NCBI GenBank assembly: GCA_036251875.1
Contig: CP133960.1
Location: 1,054,001 to 1,118,000 of the forward strand
From: Orbaceae bacterium lpD02
GTDB taxonomy: Bacteria; Pseudomonadota; Gammaproteobacteria; Enterobacterales; Orbaceae
Direction: 5' to 3'
DNA: 64,000 nucleotides
Part shown: piece after piece, positions 18,883 through 29,401 of the stretch
Layout: each line of letters opens with the position of its first letter
Position numbering within the stretch: position 1 is the stretch's first letter
Notes under the pieces: generated by a model
Databases searched by the model: none
What the model was told of the DNA's origin: nothing
Seen by the model: only the letters and a program-made list of their open reading frames with translations
Made by a program: the position numbers and the translations under genes

Positions 18883-18900
18883 AAAACCAGCCGAAGCTGG
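18881..18900 (-). terminator. Terminator hairpin between manA and frdD
   Basis: CCAGC/GCTGG stem with a CGAA tetraloop (18887-18900), directly after the manA stop. On the minus strand it is followed by TTTTTT, so it reads as a terminator for transcripts coming from frdD. It may work weakly for manA on the plus strand. Confidence 0.5.
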
Positions 18901-19029
18901 GAAAGTAATAATGATGAAAAATAAAATCATGGTCATACTAGCATCATCTCGATGTATTAAAAATGACAAAAAAATGACAAACATGTCATTTTATAATTAA
19001 TTATCTTGCTATCCACATCATTGCTTTAT

Positions 19030-19061
19030 AATCTTTTATACCATTAAAGGTATAAAAGATT
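19030..19061. repeat. 13-bp inverted repeat downstream of frdD
   Basis: AATCTTTTATACC and GGTATAAAAGATT are perfect inverted copies around ATTAAA. The hairpin lies 38 bases past frdD and could protect or terminate its mRNA; no T-run follows on the minus strand. Confidence 0.5.
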
Positions 19062-19098
19062 TAAATGAATAATACCGACCTAAATAACCAAACGTTAC

Positions 19099-19449
19099 TT
19101 AATGTATAAATAAAATATACCCTGCATGCAAGGTCCATGCTAGTGCTAATCCGTACGTTAATACATTTCCTCGCTTAGGATGAATATTAATATCATGTAA
19201 AGTATGCAAAATACGGTGTAAACCACACCAAATAGGGAAACTAATCATAAAAAACAGGAATAATTTACCACCAAACGTTGTCATTAATTTTAAAATATAG
19301 CTTCGAGTGGCTACGTCACCAAAGGCAATGATAAAAAAAGTGATAATAATAACCGGTGCAAAAATTGCCGCCCATGTTGCTCCTGCACTAAATAGTCCCC
19401 CAAATAATGACTCATTTGACCGCTTTAGCTGTTTTTGTTTGCTTTCCAT
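19099..19449 (-). CDS. frdD: Fumarate reductase membrane anchor subunit FrdD
   Basis: One of two small membrane anchors that bind quinol for fumarate reductase. 116 residues (E. coli 119), three membrane helices. Conserved features are FGGLFSAGATWAAIFAPV near the N-terminus and the helix-2 stretch PIWCGLHRILHTLHDINIH. The frame is intact and starts 9 bases after frdC. Its catalytic partners FrdA and FrdB are destroyed just upstream (19940-20268), so its use is unclear unless another copy exists elsewhere. Confidence 0.93.
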   Translation of the reverse strand: MESKQKQLKRSNESLFGGLFSAGATWAAIFAPVIIITFFIIAFGDVATRSYILKLMTTFGGKLFLFFMISFPIWCGLHRILHTLHDINIHPKRGNVLTYGLALAWTLHAGYILFIH

Positions 19450-19458
19450 TTTTAACCT

Positions 19459-19887
19459 CTATTTAAAATAACCGAAAACAAGCAATAATAATGCTGTTGA
19501 TACGGCGATGGTAACTAGCCAAAATCCTATAGTAACCAGTATTGGCGACAATTTTTTACGACTGAGCACGATATTAGTAGCTTTTGGGACAAGATTGAAC
19601 CACGTTATCGAATGAAAGAGAGCCGCCACCAGTGAAAGTACATTCAATACAATAACAACTGGATGTTGTAAAAAGAAAATGAAACGATAAAATTCATCAC
19701 GCCCCATCTCATTAGTATTGGTACAAATAACACCATACATAAGGACAATACTAACCCATAGCATAAAAAATGACGTTGATTCTCGAACGGTATAAAATAG
19801 ATAATAACGTAACTTTAACCACCAATTATTGGGTATATTAGCTGAACATGGCTTACGGTATGATTCGTCTGTTTCATTTATCTTCAT
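19459..19887 (-). CDS. frdC: Fumarate reductase membrane anchor subunit FrdC
   Basis: Membrane anchor partner of FrdD. 142 residues (E. coli 131), three predicted helices. Family features are WWLKLRYYLFYTVRESTSFF, the quinone-site glutamate of RES, FLQHPVVIVLNVLSLVAALFHSITWFNLVPKA, and a final hydrophobic helix. Open and undamaged. It follows the frdB remnant by about 50 bases, so any surviving transcription would come from the old frd promoter. Confidence 0.93.
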   Translation of the reverse strand: MKINETDESYRKPCSANIPNNWWLKLRYYLFYTVRESTSFFMLWVSIVLMYGVICTNTNEMGRDEFYRFIFFLQHPVVIVLNVLSLVAALFHSITWFNLVPKATNIVLSRKKLSPILVTIGFWLVTIAVSTALLLLVFGYFK

Positions 19888-19939
19888 TTAATTACTCTTC
19901 CATTAAAACTTACTAATAGTTATATTTTAAGCTTAGCGA

Positions 19940-20268
19940 TCAGATAATCTTTGGCACTATATCAATCTTACCGAGCTGTATCGCAAAAACGGGCTCAATA
20001 TATTTAGGGCAAACTGTAGAACAAAAACCAATAAATGTACATAACCAAACGTCATGATCTTGGTTAAGTTCAGATATTCGCCGCGTTTCTTCCTTTACTT
20101 GGCTATCTAAATTATATTCGATAGTAAAATGGCCTAAAAGGCTAATCGTTATCTTATGATGTAACCAATGGCAATCCCGTCACACCTTAAAGCGCCACTA
20201 AATGAACCGCATTAATAAAAGCGCCCTACACCGCCAATAATTATGGTATCAGTTGCAATAATTTGCAT
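19940..20268 (-). pseudogene. frdAB: Remnant of frdA-frdB (fumarate reductase flavoprotein and iron-sulfur subunits)
   Basis: Reading the minus strand, an ATG at 20268 opens MQIIATDTIIIGGVG, matching the first residues of FrdA (FAD-binding start), then hits a TAA at 20212. From 20202 the text is FrdB-like: FSGALRC (cf. FSGCINC), a frameshift, then HFTIEYNLDSQ, VWLCTFIGFCSTVCPKYIEP and AIQLGKI ending in TGA at 19940. The second cluster of cysteines is still recognisable. So about 600 codons of FrdA and most of FrdB are gone by deletion, and the rest is frameshifted. frdC and frdD follow in the normal order. Confidence 0.85.
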
Positions 20269-20509
20269 TTATCGCGTTTTATTATACTGATTTTACATAA
20301 AGCTATAATTTTTACTTAGCATTGCCAATATGTACAATAAATATACTTTTTCGTTTGAAATAAAATATGTGTGATTATTTTATATTATGATTTGAACCCA
20401 ATTATAATATAAAATCTTGAGCATTAAAAAGTGACTAGTTTTATATTATACTGTCCAACGACCCTCATTTAATTACTTAAAGCTTTTTGCACAAAAAAGG
20501 ATATATATT
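20269..20509. other. AT-rich spacer between the frd remnant and dapD
   Basis: No gene. It must have held the old frd promoter (leftward) and holds the dapD promoter (rightward). A 12-bp inverted repeat, ATTTTATATTAT/ATAATATAAAAT (20377-20388 and 20404-20415), flanks a 15-base loop, and TTTATATTAT recurs near 20435. I cannot assign it to a known regulator. Confidence 0.4.
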
Positions 20510-21334
20510 ATGCAACAATTACAAACTATCATCGAGGCTGCATTTGAGCGTCGAGCTGAAATCACGCCCGCTAATGTTGATACAATAACTCGTAATGCAA
20601 TCAATCAAGTAGTTAACTTGTTAGATGCTGGAAAAATGCGTGTTGCAGAAAAAATTAATGGCGATTGGGTAACACATCAATGGTTAAAAAAAGCGGTATT
20701 ATTATCATTTAGAATTAATGAAAACCAATTAATTGATGGCGGTGAAACTAACTATTATGACAAAGTACCCTTAAAATTTGCTGATTACGATGAGGAACGT
20801 TTCAAACAAGAAGGATTTCGTGTTGTCCCATCCGCTATCGCTCGCAAAGGTGCCTATGTAGCGCGCAATACAGTACTGATGCCATCGTATGTTAATATTG
20901 GGGCTTATGTAGATGAAGGAACAATGGTAGACACTTGGGTAACTGTTGGTTCATGTGCACAAATCGGTAAAAATGTCCATTTATCTGGCGGTGTTGGAAT
21001 TGGCGGCGTGCTTGAGCCATTACAAGCAAATCCAACGATTATCGAAGACAATTGCTTTATTGGTGCTCGTAGCGAAATCGTTGAAGGCGTTATTGTTGAA
21101 GAAGGTTCGGTTATTTCCATGGGCGTTTTTATCGGCCAAAGTACTAAAATTTATGATCGTGCTACAGGTGAAGTGTTTTATGGCCGTGTACCTGCGGGCT
21201 CTGTTGTCGTGTCAGGTAATTTGCCATCTAAAGATGGTTCATACAGCTTATATTGTGCCATCATTGTGAAAAAGGTGGATGCTAAAACGCGAGGTAAAGT
21301 GGGTATTAACGAATTACTTCGTACTATTGATTAA
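20510..21334 (+). CDS. dapD: 2,3,4,5-tetrahydropyridine-2,6-dicarboxylate N-succinyltransferase
   Basis: Succinyl-CoA-dependent step of lysine and diaminopimelate synthesis. 274 residues, same as E. coli. N-terminal helical domain, then the left-handed beta-helix of hexapeptide repeats (about 105-235: [48 protein letters not shown]), with the catalytic Asp/Glu region in it. Purine-rich AAAAAAGGA upstream of the ATG. Monocistronic, or with yajQ 53 bases downstream. Confidence 0.97.
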   Translation: MQQLQTIIEAAFERRAEITPANVDTITRNAINQVVNLLDAGKMRVAEKINGDWVTHQWLKKAVLLSFRINENQLIDGGETNYYDKVPLKFADYDEERFKQEGFRVVPSAIARKGAYVARNTVLMPSYVNIGAYVDEGTMVDTWVTVGSCAQIGKNVHLSGGVGIGGVLEPLQANPTIIEDNCFIGARSEIVEGVIVEEGSVISMGVFIGQSTKIYDRATGEVFYGRVPAGSVVVSGNLPSKDGSYSLYCAIIVKKVDAKTRGKVGINELLRTID

Positions 21335-21387
21335 TCTTGAGGTTATCGCCATACTATGGCGGTAATTTATTTAACCGGAGCAAATAC

Positions 21388-21879
21388 ATGCCTTCTTTTG
21401 ATATTGTATCAGAAATTGATATGCCTGAAGTTCGTAATGGGGTCGAGAATGCAACAAGAGAGTTAGCTACACGATGGGATTTTCGCAATATACCTGCTTC
21501 ATTTGAACTAAACGAAAAAAATGAAACCATTAAGGTATCAAGCGAATCAGACTTTCAAGTCCAACAATTACTCGATATTTTACGCGATAAATTAGCTAAG
21601 CGAGGTATTGATGGCGGCGCACTTGAGATCCCAGAAGAGCTAGAGCACAGCGGCAAAACTTATTCTACAACAGTAAAACTTAAACAAGGTATTGATAAAG
21701 AGATAGCTAAAAAACTCGTTAAGTTAATCAAAGATAGTAAATTAAAAGTGCAAGCACAAGTGCAAGGCGAACAAGTCAGAGTTACGGCTAAAGCGCGTGA
21801 TGACTTGCAAGCGACGATTGCATTAGTAAAAAGCGCTGATTTACAGCAACCTTTTCAATTCAATAACTTTCGTGACTAG
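21388..21879 (+). CDS. yajQ: YajQ family nucleotide-binding protein
   Basis: 163 residues from ATG 21388 ([15 protein letters not shown]), the standard start, with CCGGAG upstream; the earlier in-frame ATG at 21337 has no support. Two ferredoxin-like repeats; conserved ATRWDFRN and the [26 protein letters not shown] stretch. YajQ proteins bind nucleotides, including cyclic-di-GMP in Xanthomonas; the role in enterics is unsettled. Follows dapD on the same strand. Confidence 0.93.
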   Translation: MPSFDIVSEIDMPEVRNGVENATRELATRWDFRNIPASFELNEKNETIKVSSESDFQVQQLLDILRDKLAKRGIDGGALEIPEELEHSGKTYSTTVKLKQGIDKEIAKKLVKLIKDSKLKVQAQVQGEQVRVTAKARDDLQATIALVKSADLQQPFQFNNFRD

Positions 21880-21979
21880 CGCTTATATTTATTAACTATA
21901 AAATAGCAAAAGTTATAGCATGCTTTAATTGTTACTATGACCTTTTTTATTATTAATCAGTTGTAATTATCTAAGGAAG

Positions 21980-22003
21980 AAGGGTAACTAATTTGTTACC
22001 CTT
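21980..22003. terminator. Hairpin between convergent yajQ and ybbJ
   Basis: Perfect 9-bp stem AAGGGTAAC/GTTACCCTT around TAATTT, placed between two convergent genes. T-runs on either side are short, so bidirectional termination is likely but not certain. Confidence 0.55.
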
Positions 22004-22010
22004 TGAATTA

Positions 22011-22472
22011 TTAAGCTATTTTTATTACTTTAAGTATTAGTCCATCGACCGCGATGACTTCGACACGTTGGCCAATATGAAGATCTTCATTACAAGTTGC
22101 TGACCAAGTACCATCTTTAATTTTGACTCGCCCATAGCCGTTTTTAATCGGCTCTACAACAACAGTCCTGATACCAATCAACTCTCTTTGTGGTTGATTT
22201 AAGGTCCCTTTTTCAGCTTTATCTCCATCATGTTTTTTTAACCATAGCCACCAAATATAAGCAGTTGCTAACGTGAATATCGCGAATAAAACCCATAAAA
22301 CTGGCCATGAAAGTGGAATTATCCACGCAATCAGACCAACAATAAAAGCTGAAATTCCACTCCATAGAGAATAACCTGCAGTACCAAGTAATTCAATAAT
22401 AAGCAAAATCCCCCCTAGCGCAATAAAAATCCAGTGGGGGTTAGAATGTATTACTGATAAAAATTCAGTCAT
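22011..22472 (-). CDS. ybbJ: NfeD-like membrane protein (YbbJ)
   Basis: 153 residues: two to three membrane helices (about 12-75) followed by a soluble OB-fold domain (about 95-153, with GIRTVVVEPIKNGYGRVKIKDGTWSA). This is the short NfeD architecture that always pairs with an SPFH protein. It lies 22 bases after qmcA. The pair is thought to act in membrane microdomain organisation and quality control; the precise role is unknown. Confidence 0.9.
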   Translation of the reverse strand: MTEFLSVIHSNPHWIFIALGGILLIIELLGTAGYSLWSGISAFIVGLIAWIIPLSWPVLWVLFAIFTLATAYIWWLWLKKHDGDKAEKGTLNQPQRELIGIRTVVVEPIKNGYGRVKIKDGTWSATCNEDLHIGQRVEVIAVDGLILKVIKIA

Positions 22473-22494
22473 TATGATCCTCTAATTGGCTAAA

Positions 22495-23406
22495 TTATTT
22501 TTTAGTATTATTAATTAATTCCGTAATACCACCAATGCTTCCCATTAAGCTACTTGCATCAAGAGGCATCATAATTACTTTACTATTTTCAGCTGAACCA
22601 ATTTGTTTCAGCGCATCAGTATATTTCTGTGCAACAAAATAATTAATTGCATTGATGTTACCAGCTGCAATCGCATCAGATACCATTTGAGTGGCTTTAG
22701 CTTCAGCTTCAGCTGCACGTTCACGCGCTTCTGCTTGTAAAAATGCGGCTTGCCTTTCACCTTCTGCTTTTAAGATTTCTGATTGTTTTTCGCCTTCAGA
22801 GCGGAGTATTGCAGCTTGTCGAACACCTTCGGCCTCCAAAACTTCTGCACGTTTGTTTCGCTCAGCCTTCATTTGTGCATTCATCGCAGCAATAAGTTCT
22901 GTCGGCGGACGAACATCGCGAATTTCAATACGTGTAATCTTAACTCCCCATGGGTTTGTCGCTTCATCAACAATACCGAGTAAACGCGTATTAATATGAT
23001 CCCGCTGTGATAACATTTCGTCGAGTTCCATCGCCCCTAAAACCGTACGGATATTTGTCATCATCAAATTTAACACCGCGCGCTCAAGTTGATTAACTTG
23101 GTATGCTGCCCTTGCCGCATCTTGCACTTGAATAAAGCAAACTGCGTCGATTTGTACATTAGCGTTATCTTTAGAAATAACCTCTTGCGATGGAATGTCT
23201 AACACTTGTTCCATCATATTAATTTTACGCCCAATGCTATCCATATAAGGGATAATAATATTTAAACCAGGCTCTAATGTGTGAGTATATTTGCCAAAAC
23301 GTTCGATAGTATATTGATATCCTTGAGGAACAACAGTGATCGCTTTTAATACAGTAATTAATGCTAGTAAAACCAAAACGCCAATAACAATATAAAATAT
23401 AGACAT
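22495..23406 (-). CDS. qmcA: SPFH/stomatin-family membrane protease regulator QmcA
   Basis: 303 residues (E. coli 305). One N-terminal membrane helix, then the SPFH/band-7 domain ([27 protein letters not shown] near 24-50), and a long alanine/glutamate-rich coiled-coil (about 190-250: repeated AEG/EKQ motifs). Forms a membrane-bound oligomer that in E. coli associates with FtsH-HflKC. Cotranscribed with ybbJ. Confidence 0.94.
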   Translation of the reverse strand: MSIFYIVIGVLVLLALITVLKAITVVPQGYQYTIERFGKYTHTLEPGLNIIIPYMDSIGRKINMMEQVLDIPSQEVISKDNANVQIDAVCFIQVQDAARAAYQVNQLERAVLNLMMTNIRTVLGAMELDEMLSQRDHINTRLLGIVDEATNPWGVKITRIEIRDVRPPTELIAAMNAQMKAERNKRAEVLEAEGVRQAAILRSEGEKQSEILKAEGERQAAFLQAEARERAAEAEAKATQMVSDAIAAGNINAINYFVAQKYTDALKQIGSAENSKVIMMPLDASSLMGSIGGITELINNTKK

Positions 23407-24664
<1,258 letters not shown>

Positions 24665-24693
24665 TCTTGTTAATTTAAAACAATGTAGAAATT

Positions 24694-26409
24694 ATGTCAT
24701 CTCCGTTAGATAAACAGCGCCAAAAACAATTACTAAATTGGCTAAAGGCACAACCTAAGCAGCATAAAAAAATATTACGTGGCTCAATATTAACTGGTTT
24801 TATGTCTGCTTTATGTATCGTTGCTCAAGCCATATTACTCGCCTTGATACTGCAAAATTTAATTATCGTTCAGAGCGATTTTTTTACTATTTTACCCTAT
24901 TTTATCGCGCTTGCGATAGTCTTTATCGTCCGTGCATTATTAACCTATATACGTGAAAAAATTAATTTTTTATTAGGACTCTCTTTACGTAAAACAATCC
25001 GTCAAAAGCTAATAGATAAGATTGAACAAACTGGACCTCCAGCAATTAGCCAACATACAAGTGGCGGGCTAAGTACTTTATTAATTGAACAAATAGAAGA
25101 TTTACAAGATTTTTATGCTCGCTACTTACCACAAATTAGCCTAGCAACAATGATCCCTTTGCTTATCTTAATTGTCATATTGCCATTTAACTGGGCTGCT
25201 GCCCTAATTTTATTTTGTACCGCTCCGCTGATCCCAATATTTATGATTTTAGTCGGCATGGGAGCTGCTGATGTTAACCGTAAAAATTTTAAAGCACTAG
25301 CGTATTTAAGCGGTCATTTTTTAGATAGATTAAAAGGACTACAAACAATAAAATTATTTAATCAAGGTGCAAGACAAACTAAAGCGATCAATCATTCAGC
25401 CGAAGACTTTCGTATCAAAACAATGAATGTGTTAAAAATGGCATTTCTCTCATCGGCGGTATTAGAATTTTTTGCTTCTATTTCTATCGCCATCGTTGCT
25501 GTATATTTTGGTTTTTCTTATTTGGGCGAAATCCATTTTGGATCTTATAGCGGAACAGTCACCTTATTTGCTGGTTTTTTTGCCCTCATCCTCGCGCCCG
25601 AATTTTTTCAACCATTAAGGGATTTAGGTACCTATTATCATGCCAAAGCGCAAGCCATTGCAGCAGCAGATAATATTGAAACATTTTTGGCGACATCAGC
25701 CAGCGATATGGTTAAGCAAACGCAAATAGAAACAATAAAAATTGATAGGATTGATACGATAACTGCGCAAGATTTAATTATTTTATCGCCAGATAATCAA
25801 CCTATTGTTGGCCCGCTAAGCTTTAGCCTTAAAGCGCCGTTTAATCTGGCGCTTATGGGGGCAAGTGGCGGAGGAAAAAGCTCACTATTAAACCTATTAC
25901 TCGGCTTTTTACCTTATAAAGGTTCGCTAAAAATTAATCAGATAGAATTTAATTTACTTGATCTTGCTAAATGGCGAACGCAAGTCAGTTGGCTAGGCCA
26001 AAACCCTTATTTGCTCAATAATTCTATTCGTAATAATATCTTGCTCGCAAATCCAAATGCCAGTGAAAAAATGTTAAATGATGCAATTAACCATGCACAA
26101 TTATCTGATTTTATTCAACAACTACCAAATGGACTTGATACCCAGATTGGTGAAGATTCAGTTAGATTATCCGTTGGCCAAGCTCAGCGCATTGCAATCG
26201 CTAGAGCACTTTTAAAACCATGTAATTTATTATTACTTGATGAGCCAACAGCTAGCTTGGACAAACAAACCGCACACGAAATTGAAGCAATTTTAATCAG
26301 TAATTATCAAACATGTAATATCATCACCGTAACTCATCATAATAGTGAAATCATGGCATTTGATCAGATTTGGCAATTGCGTGAGCAGCAAATCTATATT
26401 GATAAATAG
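24694..26409 (+). CDS. cydD: Heme/thiol ABC exporter subunit CydD
   Basis: Half of the CydDC ABC transporter that exports cysteine and glutathione to the periplasm and is required for cytochrome bd assembly. 571 residues: six-helix membrane domain (about 30-310), then the ATPase with Walker A GASGGGKSS (about 389), signature LSVGQAQRIAIARALL and Walker B LLLLDEPTASLD. The signature LSVGQ rather than LSGGQ is typical of CydD. 9 bases separate it from cydC. Confidence 0.95.
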   Translation: MSSPLDKQRQKQLLNWLKAQPKQHKKILRGSILTGFMSALCIVAQAILLALILQNLIIVQSDFFTILPYFIALAIVFIVRALLTYIREKINFLLGLSLRKTIRQKLIDKIEQTGPPAISQHTSGGLSTLLIEQIEDLQDFYARYLPQISLATMIPLLILIVILPFNWAAALILFCTAPLIPIFMILVGMGAADVNRKNFKALAYLSGHFLDRLKGLQTIKLFNQGARQTKAINHSAEDFRIKTMNVLKMAFLSSAVLEFFASISIAIVAVYFGFSYLGEIHFGSYSGTVTLFAGFFALILAPEFFQPLRDLGTYYHAKAQAIAAADNIETFLATSASDMVKQTQIETIKIDRIDTITAQDLIILSPDNQPIVGPLSFSLKAPFNLALMGASGGGKSSLLNLLLGFLPYKGSLKINQIEFNLLDLAKWRTQVSWLGQNPYLLNNSIRNNILLANPNASEKMLNDAINHAQLSDFIQQLPNGLDTQIGEDSVRLSVGQAQRIAIARALLKPCNLLLLDEPTASLDKQTAHEIEAILISNYQTCNIITVTHHNSEIMAFDQIWQLREQQIYIDK

Positions 26410-26418
26410 GGAAATATC

Positions 26419-28098
26419 ATGCTGACAAAACTATTACCTTACATTAAGCTTTATCGACATTATTTTTTTATGGTTTTACTCGGTACTATTTTAGTGCTAC
26501 TTACTCTTGGTGCCAGTATTTTTCTACTTTCCCTTTCAGGCTGGTTTTTATCGGCGACCGCATTTGTTGGAGTGGCTGGCTTATATACCTTTAATTATAT
26601 GCTGCCCGCCGCTGGCGTCAGAGGGGCAGCAATAATAAGAACTGCCGCTCGTTATGCAGAAAGATTAGTTAACCATGATACCACCTTTAAAATACTATCG
26701 TATTTAAGAACTCATGCATTTAAACGCATATTGCCATTGTGTGCCATGCAAATGCAGCGCTATCAAAAAGCAGATTTACTTAATCGTTTTATTGCGGATA
26801 TCGATAATTTAGATCACCTTTATTTAAGGCTGTTTATGCCAATTGTGAGTGGTGTATTAATGACAATACTCATTTATTTCGCTGTTGGTTACTTTGACCA
26901 AACCATCGCGGGCACTATCTCGATAATATTGTTAATGACGATCCTAGTCATACCAATAATATTTTATCAAGCGGGTAAATTAATTGGTGCAAAAATTGCT
27001 GAACAAAAAAGTGAATATCGTCAAAAATTAATTAGTTATCTGCAAGGGCAAGCCGAGTTGATATTATTCAATGCAACTAAACAGTACCGTTTACAGTTAG
27101 ATGAAATAGAACAACAATGGCTAGCCAATCAACAAAAACAAGCAACTTTGTTAAGCCTTTCAAGTGCATTAATTTTACTCATTATTGGAATAATGACGCT
27201 ATTAATTATATTTTTAGCGGCCGATGGCGTCGCAAATTATCAGCAACCCATTATTGCTTTATTTATTTTTGTTGGCTTATCTTGTGCTGAGATACTGACA
27301 CCTATCCCTGGAGCATTTCTCTTTTTAGGTCAAGTGCTAACTTCTGCAGAGCGAATGAATGAATTAAGGCAACTACAACCCAAAATAACCTTTCCTGATA
27401 CGGGTGAAAAAGCTGATTTGAATCACTGTGAAATTGTCTTTACTGATGTGACATTTTCTTATCCAAATCAGCCATTTAACGTTTTCGAGCAGATTAATTT
27501 TACTATCAAAAATGGCGAGCATGTTGCATTAATCGGCAAAACAGGCTGTGGGAAATCCACATTATTAAGTCTCATTAGCCGTACGTTGTCGACTAAAAAT
27601 GGGCAAATTTTTTTAAACCAGCAAGATATTACACGATTTGATGAAGCGACATTACGTAGTTTTATGGCAGTTATTCCACAAACTATTGATATTTTTAGCG
27701 ATACGCTACGTAGCAATTTATTAATTGCCAATCCTGATGCGTCAGATAACGAACTAAGAGCAGTATTAGCCAGCGTTGAACTTGAAAAACTCACTAATAG
27801 CCAAGAAGGTCTTAATCTTTGGCTAGGTGAAGGAGGTAGGGCATTATCTGGAGGAGAAAAGCGCCGTATTGGAATTGCTAGGGCACTACTACATAAGGCG
27901 CCATTAATATTAATGGATGAACCTACAGAAAGCTTAGATAACCAAATTGAACAACAAATTTTAACAATTATTAAAAAATGTTACGCTGACAAAACACTGG
28001 TTATGGTTACTCATCGATTAACTGAAAATGACTGGTTTGATAGAGTTTATATGCTAAAAAACGCTCAATTGTCAATCGTGAATACAAAGTCACTTTGA
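26419..28098 (+). CDS. cydC: Heme/thiol ABC exporter subunit CydC
   Basis: Partner of CydD. 559 residues (E. coli 573). Membrane domain with LLSLSGWFLSATAFVG near the start, typical for CydC, then an ATPase with Walker A GKTGCGKST (about 373), signature LSGGEKRRIGIARALL and DEPTESLD. Directly follows cydD. In E. coli aat, infA and clpA come next; here gmk follows after a 180-base AT-rich spacer. Confidence 0.95.
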   Translation: MLTKLLPYIKLYRHYFFMVLLGTILVLLTLGASIFLLSLSGWFLSATAFVGVAGLYTFNYMLPAAGVRGAAIIRTAARYAERLVNHDTTFKILSYLRTHAFKRILPLCAMQMQRYQKADLLNRFIADIDNLDHLYLRLFMPIVSGVLMTILIYFAVGYFDQTIAGTISIILLMTILVIPIIFYQAGKLIGAKIAEQKSEYRQKLISYLQGQAELILFNATKQYRLQLDEIEQQWLANQQKQATLLSLSSALILLIIGIMTLLIIFLAADGVANYQQPIIALFIFVGLSCAEILTPIPGAFLFLGQVLTSAERMNELRQLQPKITFPDTGEKADLNHCEIVFTDVTFSYPNQPFNVFEQINFTIKNGEHVALIGKTGCGKSTLLSLISRTLSTKNGQIFLNQQDITRFDEATLRSFMAVIPQTIDIFSDTLRSNLLIANPDASDNELRAVLASVELEKLTNSQEGLNLWLGEGGRALSGGEKRRIGIARALLHKAPLILMDEPTESLDNQIEQQILTIIKKCYADKTLVMVTHRLTENDWFDRVYMLKNAQLSIVNTKSL

Positions 28099-28278
28099 TT
28101 GGGCTATTTTTTATTATTAAATATTATTACAGTATAAAATTTGACTATTGATTAAAGAATAATAGTAATAGCATGATTGCTTGTATTACTATTTTAATGA
28201 AATTGATAAACGCTAATGCTTTTATTTTTGTTTAATATCATCAATAATAGCGCTAATTAACCTAAATAAAAAAAGCTT

Positions 28279-28899
28279 ATGTATACAGGAACACTTTTTA
28301 TCATCTCAGCGCCAAGTGGTGCGGGGAAATCAAGTCTTATAAAAGCTTACCTTAACCAAGGTAGCCAGCAAATCGCAAGTGTATCAATCTCTCATACTAC
28401 CCGCCAGCCAAGACCGGGGGAAAACAACGGTGAACATTACTATTTTGTCGATCATCGAGAATTTGAAAGCTTAATTGAGCAAGATGCTTTTGTCGAGTAT
28501 GCCAAAGTGTTCGATCATTATTATGGCACATCAAAAGCAGCTATCGATAGCAGTTTAAAACAAGGCATTAATATATTTTTAGACATTGACTGGCAAGGTG
28601 CAAGACAAGTCAGAGAAAAAATGCCGAATGCAAAAAGTATTTTTATTTTGCCGCCCTCATTAACTGAATTAGAAAAAAGACTGATCAAGCGCCAGCAAGA
28701 TTCTCTTGAGGTCATTGCTAAACGCATGCACAAAGCTAAATCAGAGATGTCTCATTATGCTGAATATGACTATTTAATCATTAATGATGATTTTCCTAGC
28801 GCCTTAAACGCATTAACAGCGATTATTAAAGCGGATAGTTTACGTACAAATAAACAGTTATTATTAAATAAGTATACCATCGATAACCTTATCGATTAG
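28279..28899 (+). CDS. gmk: Guanylate kinase
   Basis: Phosphorylates GMP to GDP. 206 residues (E. coli 207). P-loop [10 protein letters not shown] near residue 10, and GMP-binding [11 protein letters not shown] and [13 protein letters not shown]. The ATG is preceded only by AAAAAAAGCTT, a weak ribosome site. Followed by its own terminator before rpoZ. Confidence 0.97.
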   Translation: MYTGTLFIISAPSGAGKSSLIKAYLNQGSQQIASVSISHTTRQPRPGENNGEHYYFVDHREFESLIEQDAFVEYAKVFDHYYGTSKAAIDSSLKQGINIFLDIDWQGARQVREKMPNAKSIFILPPSLTELEKRLIKRQQDSLEVIAKRMHKAKSEMSHYAEYDYLIINDDFPSALNALTAIIKADSLRTNKQLLLNKYTIDNLID

Positions 28900-28914
28900 A
28901 TTTATAAAACTTTG

Positions 28915-28945
28915 CGCTAACAACCAGTTAGCGTTATATTTTATT
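28915..28945 (+). terminator. Terminator after gmk
   Basis: CGCTAAC/GTTAGCG stem (28915-28921, 28927-28933) around AACCA, followed by TTATATTTTATT on the plus strand. It separates gmk from the rpoZ-spoT-recG operon. Confidence 0.68.
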
Positions 28946-29090
28946 AAAAAACACCATTAACCCTAATGATATTTATCAAATTATAGTAAACATTTCGCAT
29001 TAAAACTTAAATAAGCATAGCAATCTACGCTAAATTTAAGTAAAATTGATGATTATTCTAGAGAAATCCACTATTGATTATGAGGTAAGT

Positions 29091-29378
29091 ATGGCTCGTG
29101 TAACCGTTCAAGACGCAGTTGATAAAATTGGTAACCGATTTGATTTAGTATTAGTTGCGGCAAGGCGCGCGCATCAAATTCAATCTGAAGGTAAAACGCC
29201 ACTAGTCGCAGAAGAAAATGATAAGGAAACTGTTATTGCGCTGCGTGAAATAGAACAAGGTTTGGTCAATAAAAAAATTCTCGATACTGCTGATTATCAA
29301 GCGCGTCAAGAAGAAACGGAAACGCGTTCTATACTCCATGAAACAATTCTTTTCGAAAACACACCATCATACGAATAA
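29091..29378 (+). CDS. rpoZ: RNA polymerase omega subunit
   Basis: Small chaperone subunit of RNA polymerase and part of the ppGpp site 1. 95 residues from ATG 29091 ([10 protein letters not shown]), the universal start; GAGGTAAGT upstream is the ribosome site, so the in-frame ATG at 29046 is not used. Core identical to enteric omega ([32 protein letters not shown]). 23 bases before spoT. Confidence 0.97.
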   Translation: MARVTVQDAVDKIGNRFDLVLVAARRAHQIQSEGKTPLVAEENDKETVIALREIEQGLVNKKILDTADYQARQEETETRSILHETILFENTPSYE

Positions 29379-29401
29379 AACTATAAGCAAAGCATCATAA
29401 A

